This document shows positions 20,322 through 22,607 of a stretch of DNA of 22,607 nucleotides, piece by piece; the first letter of the stretch is position 1; each line of letters opens with the position of its first letter. Source of the DNA: Acidobacteriota bacterium (GTDB lineage Bacteria > Acidobacteriota > Terriglobia > UBA7540); contig PMYF01000345.1 in the NCBI GenBank assembly GCA_003171295.1, forward strand, positions 1 through 22,607, written 5' to 3'. Below the pieces are notes generated by a model. The model had not been told where the DNA came from. It saw nothing but the letters and a program-made list of their open reading frames with translations, and ran no database searches. The position numbers and the translations under genes were made by a program.

Positions 20322-22499
20322 CTAGTGGGAGGCGGTAAACGTCAGGCTGTTCACCGTAAATGTCTTGCTTAACGAGCCCGTGCCGGTAATTTCCCAGCCA
20401 TAGGTGGTCTGTGTGAAAGTGGAACCCGCCGGCAGGCACGCCGTACCAGGACCGCTCGAGCTATAGCACGCGGTGGAGTTCTCCAGCCACTTGAGCATGG
20501 CGTAGATGTCCACGCCCCCGGAGCTGATGCCAAAATTCTTGCTGTCGCTAGGATCCGTGAGCTGCCAGACGAGCTCTACGGTGCCCGGGTAGTTGGCGCT
20601 TTGACACAGGTTCCAGGTATTTACCGGGATGCCGTTCGTCCCGCCGAAGCTGACACTGGAGGCTACGGTGTGGAGGAAGTAGTCAGTGCACCGCGAATCG
20701 TTGATTAGCTGTGTCTGGAACATTACCTCGTTGGCCCAATTGTTCATCCAGTTGTCGTAGCCGGCATCCGTGACGGTGGTTGACGCCGTGTCCGGGGTCG
20801 TCGAGAACGACGAGTACATGTAGCTGTAGCTGTCCAGCGTCGGATTCTGACTGCCGCTGCAGCAATACTGAATCGTCATGCTGGGGTAAGTATGAACAGC
20901 TCCCGAAGGGTCCGCTGGGAAGTTGGCTACCGCATACCAGCTCCCGGGGTTGGTCGTGTACAGCGTCTGGCTCCACGATGAAGGGGGGCTCCATACGTCG
21001 TTTTGCGTCTGGCTTTGGTAAGTCAAGCTGATCGACGTGTCGCTATACGGGCCGCACGTGCCGGTTGCGGTGGTTATGGTGCACACCGATCCCGACGACA
21101 CGGTAAACGTGACAGTATAGGGCTGCGGCGAGTTGGTCGCTCCCGTGCTGGAGACGTTCACCGTGGCGGTGTAGGTTCCGGCCGCAAGGCTCCCGGTAGT
21201 CGGCTGGGTGACCAGCGTAAAGGGGGCTTGGCTGCCCTGAACCTGCACACTGAGCCAGCCGGTTCCGCTGTGGTAGACGATCGCGGTGGTCGGAGTGGCC
21301 AGCGTGCCGCCGCCGGAGTTGCTCACGGTGACATTCTGCGAGGATGGATTCCCGCCGCCCACCGTTGCGCTAAAGCTGAGGCTGGTGGGAGAAAGCGAAA
21401 TGGTCGGCGACGATACCGGATTCACGGTAAACGCGACGGTATAGCTCTGCGGCGTGTTGGTCGCTCCCGTGCAGGAGACTTGCACCGTGGCGTTGTAGGT
21501 TCCGGCGGCAAGGCTCCCGGTAGTCGGCTGCGTGGAGCAGGTATAGGGGGCCGAGCTGCCCGTGCAGTTCACACTGAGCCATCCGCTTCCCTGGCTGTAG
21601 TTGATCTGGGTTGTCGGAGACGCCAGCGTGCCGCCGCCGGAGTTGCTGACGGTGACGTTCTTCGCGGACGGGTTCCCTCCGCCCTGCGTGGCGCTGAAGC
21701 TCAGGCTGGTGGGAGAAAGCGAAATGGTCGGGCTGCCGCTCGAAGCATTGTTGATCAACGAGTAGGAGCTGAGCGTGAAGGTCTTGGTTGTCGCACTGGT
21801 AGTGTCGATGATGAAGCCGTACGAGACCTCGGTCATCGTGCTGCTGCCCGGCAGGTACCCGTTGGTCTCCAGGTACTTGATCATGGCGATGAGGTCCACG
21901 CTCCCGCTGGATTCGCCGTAAGTATTGGTACCGCCTTTGGGGAGCTGCCAGTAATAGAGCCCGTTGTGGCACAGGTCCCAAGACGCTACCGGGACGCCGT
22001 ACGATCCGCCAAATTGGATGCCGGTTCTTACCGGGGTGGTGTTGCCGCACTGCGGTGTGTTCACCATGTCGTGCTGGATCTGTATCTCGTTGCCCCAACT
22101 GTTCAGATAGATGTCGAAGCCCACCTGTTCCTCGGTGCTGGACGAGTGGTCCGAGGTCTCGTTGAAGGTCCCGACGATGTTCGTGAAGCTGCTCACTGCC
22201 TCGCTGTTGAAGAGCTGGTAGGTGTAGGGGTAAGACACCCGGCTCGTGCTGGCCGCTATGTTGGCCGACACGTACCAGCTCGAGGGGGTGGTCTCGGTCA
22301 GCGTCTGGCTCCAGGTGACGCCGCCCCATACGTCCTGCTCGACGTAGGTGTTATTCCCATTGCTTTCGGTGATCGACGAGTCGCTGTACGGACCGCAGGT
22401 GCCACTCGAGGTGGATGTGGTGCATGTGCTATGAGCGAGCGAGCTCCACGCAAGAATCGTCAACGTGACGAGTAGCGAAAAGATACGGGTGATTCTCAT
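20322..22499 (-). CDS. secreted twin GH12-like protein with two central Ig/BACON-type repeats
   Basis: 725 residues; the ATG at 22497-22499 has AAGGAG 9 nt upstream and yields a signal peptide (MRITRIFSLLVTLTILAWSSLAHS). Layout: module A (about 25-250), two Ig/BACON-type repeats (about 257-361 and 365-468, each starting PTISLSPTSLSFSAT), module B (about 472-725). A and B share CGPYSD, DVW, WSQTL, SWYxxAN, SWGNEIQ / NWANEVM, WxLC, SSGxVDxxAMxKWLE and a final YG-x-x-I...KTFT block, resembling the GH12 beta-jelly-roll. The GH12 nucleophile would be Glu138 (NEIQIQ) or Glu591 (NEVMFQ). The acid/base Glu is present in B (YGWEITG, Glu703) but is Ile230 in A (YGFIIDT). Probably a cell-surface or extracellular glucan-active or binding protein. 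The GH12 assignment rests on motifs only. Confidence 0.7.
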   Translation of the reverse strand: MRITRIFSLLVTLTILAWSSLAHSTCTTSTSSGTCGPYSDSSITESNGNNTYVEQDVWGGVTWSQTLTETTPSSWYVSANIAASTSRVSYPYTYQLFNSEAVSSFTNIVGTFNETSDHSSSTEEQVGFDIYLNSWGNEIQIQHDMVNTPQCGNTTPVRTGIQFGGSYGVPVASWDLCHNGLYYWQLPKGGTNTYGESSGSVDLIAMIKYLETNGYLPGSSTMTEVSYGFIIDTTSATTKTFTLSSYSLINNASSGSPTISLSPTSLSFSATQGGGNPSAKNVTVSNSGGGTLASPTTQINYSQGSGWLSVNCTGSSAPYTCSTQPTTGSLAAGTYNATVQVSCTGATNTPQSYTVAFTVNPVSSPTISLSPTSLSFSATVGGGNPSSQNVTVSNSGGGTLATPTTAIVYHSGTGWLSVQVQGSQAPFTLVTQPTTGSLAAGTYTATVNVSSTGATNSPQPYTVTFTVSSGSVCTITTATGTCGPYSDTSISLTYQSQTQNDVWSPPSSWSQTLYTTNPGSWYAVANFPADPSGAVHTYPSMTIQYCCSGSQNPTLDSYSYMYSSFSTTPDTASTTVTDAGYDNWMNNWANEVMFQTQLINDSRCTDYFLHTVASSVSFGGTNGIPVNTWNLCQSANYPGTVELVWQLTDPSDSKNFGISSGGVDIYAMLKWLENSTACYSSSGPGTACLPAGSTFTQTTYGWEITGTGSLSKTFTVNSLTFTASH
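21090..21732 (-). repeat. internal DNA duplication encoding the two Ig-like repeats
   Basis: The coding DNA for the two central domains is itself repeated with a period of about 320 bp. Examples are GGTGGGAGAAAGCGAAATGG at about 21387 and 21709, and the AGGCTCCCGGTAGTCGGCTG stretch at about 21187 and 21510. Similarity at DNA level indicates recent duplication or gene conversion. Confidence 0.7.
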
Positions 22500-22607
22500 T
22501 TGCGAATTCTCCTTGTTCCGGTTCGAACTTTCTTGTTTTCTTGCATTCCGTATTCCTGTTTGCATCAACAGGGCCACCGGGCTGCACAGCCGGAGGGCGG
22601 GTGATAC

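Noticed and set aside
21003..22475. 490-codon open frame on the plus strand
   Set aside because: Antisense to the GH12-like gene; Gly/Arg/Ala-rich shadow with no motif, while the minus strand has signal peptide, ribosome site and domains.
22520..22560. GGTTCGAA-like motif considered as a tRNA T-arm
   Set aside because: No cloverleaf, acceptor stem or anticodon arm can be drawn around it.

Overview
The window reads as chromosomal DNA of a GC-rich Gram-negative soil bacterium, most probably an Acidobacteriota (Terriglobia) member. The grounds are the overall gene style (TonB_C-domain proteins, a kinase-like protein fused to TonB_C, a GH12-like secreted protein with Ig/BACON-type repeats, a TolC/EmrA pair) and the many dispersed intergenic hairpins with a CCGGGTGCCCC head. 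This placement is inference from gene content; there is no rRNA or other taxonomic marker. No tRNA, rRNA or CRISPR array was seen.

Layout. 60-1223 (-) is aroB. 1291-4743 is an accessory block: a DUF262 protein and a HEPN-type protein in one transcription unit (+), visibly less GC-rich than the neighbours; a secreted protein with two TonB_C-like domains (+) bracketed by ~95-bp direct repeats; and a brnT-brnA toxin-antitoxin operon (-) with a palindrome inside its promoter. 4939-6240 (-) is a secreted S41-type peptidase. 6241-7366 has no gene but carries hairpin repeats, a G/C tract and heptamer tandem repeats. 7367-10041 (-) is a TolC-like outer-membrane factor followed, with a 4-nt overlap, by an EmrA-like adaptor; no inner-membrane pump gene accompanies them.

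10420-16235 is a polyphosphate/phosphate-signalling neighbourhood: ppk1 (+), a kinase-fold protein with degenerate catalytic motifs plus a membrane segment and TonB_C domain (-), sixA phosphohistidine phosphatase (+) and ppx/gppA exopolyphosphatase (-). The sixA and ppx 3' ends overlap by 49 nt. Ppk1 makes polyphosphate and Ppx degrades it, so the two genes form a synthesis/turnover pair. The ppx upstream region holds two nested-core palindromes 32 bp apart.

16620-22499 contains a GH39-like secreted glycosidase (-), a decayed REP-associated transposase interrupted by a small inverted-repeat element (-), a DUF3303 protein (-), about 1 kb of hairpins and a 124-bp tandem repeat, and a 725-residue secreted protein with two GH12-like modules around two Ig/BACON-type repeats (-). 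In that protein the first module appears to have lost the acid/base glutamate while the second keeps it.

Most interesting candidates: the DUF262-HEPN pair (a probable but not fully characterised defence module), the pseudokinase-TM-TonB fusion beside polyphosphate genes, and the asymmetric twin GH12-like protein.
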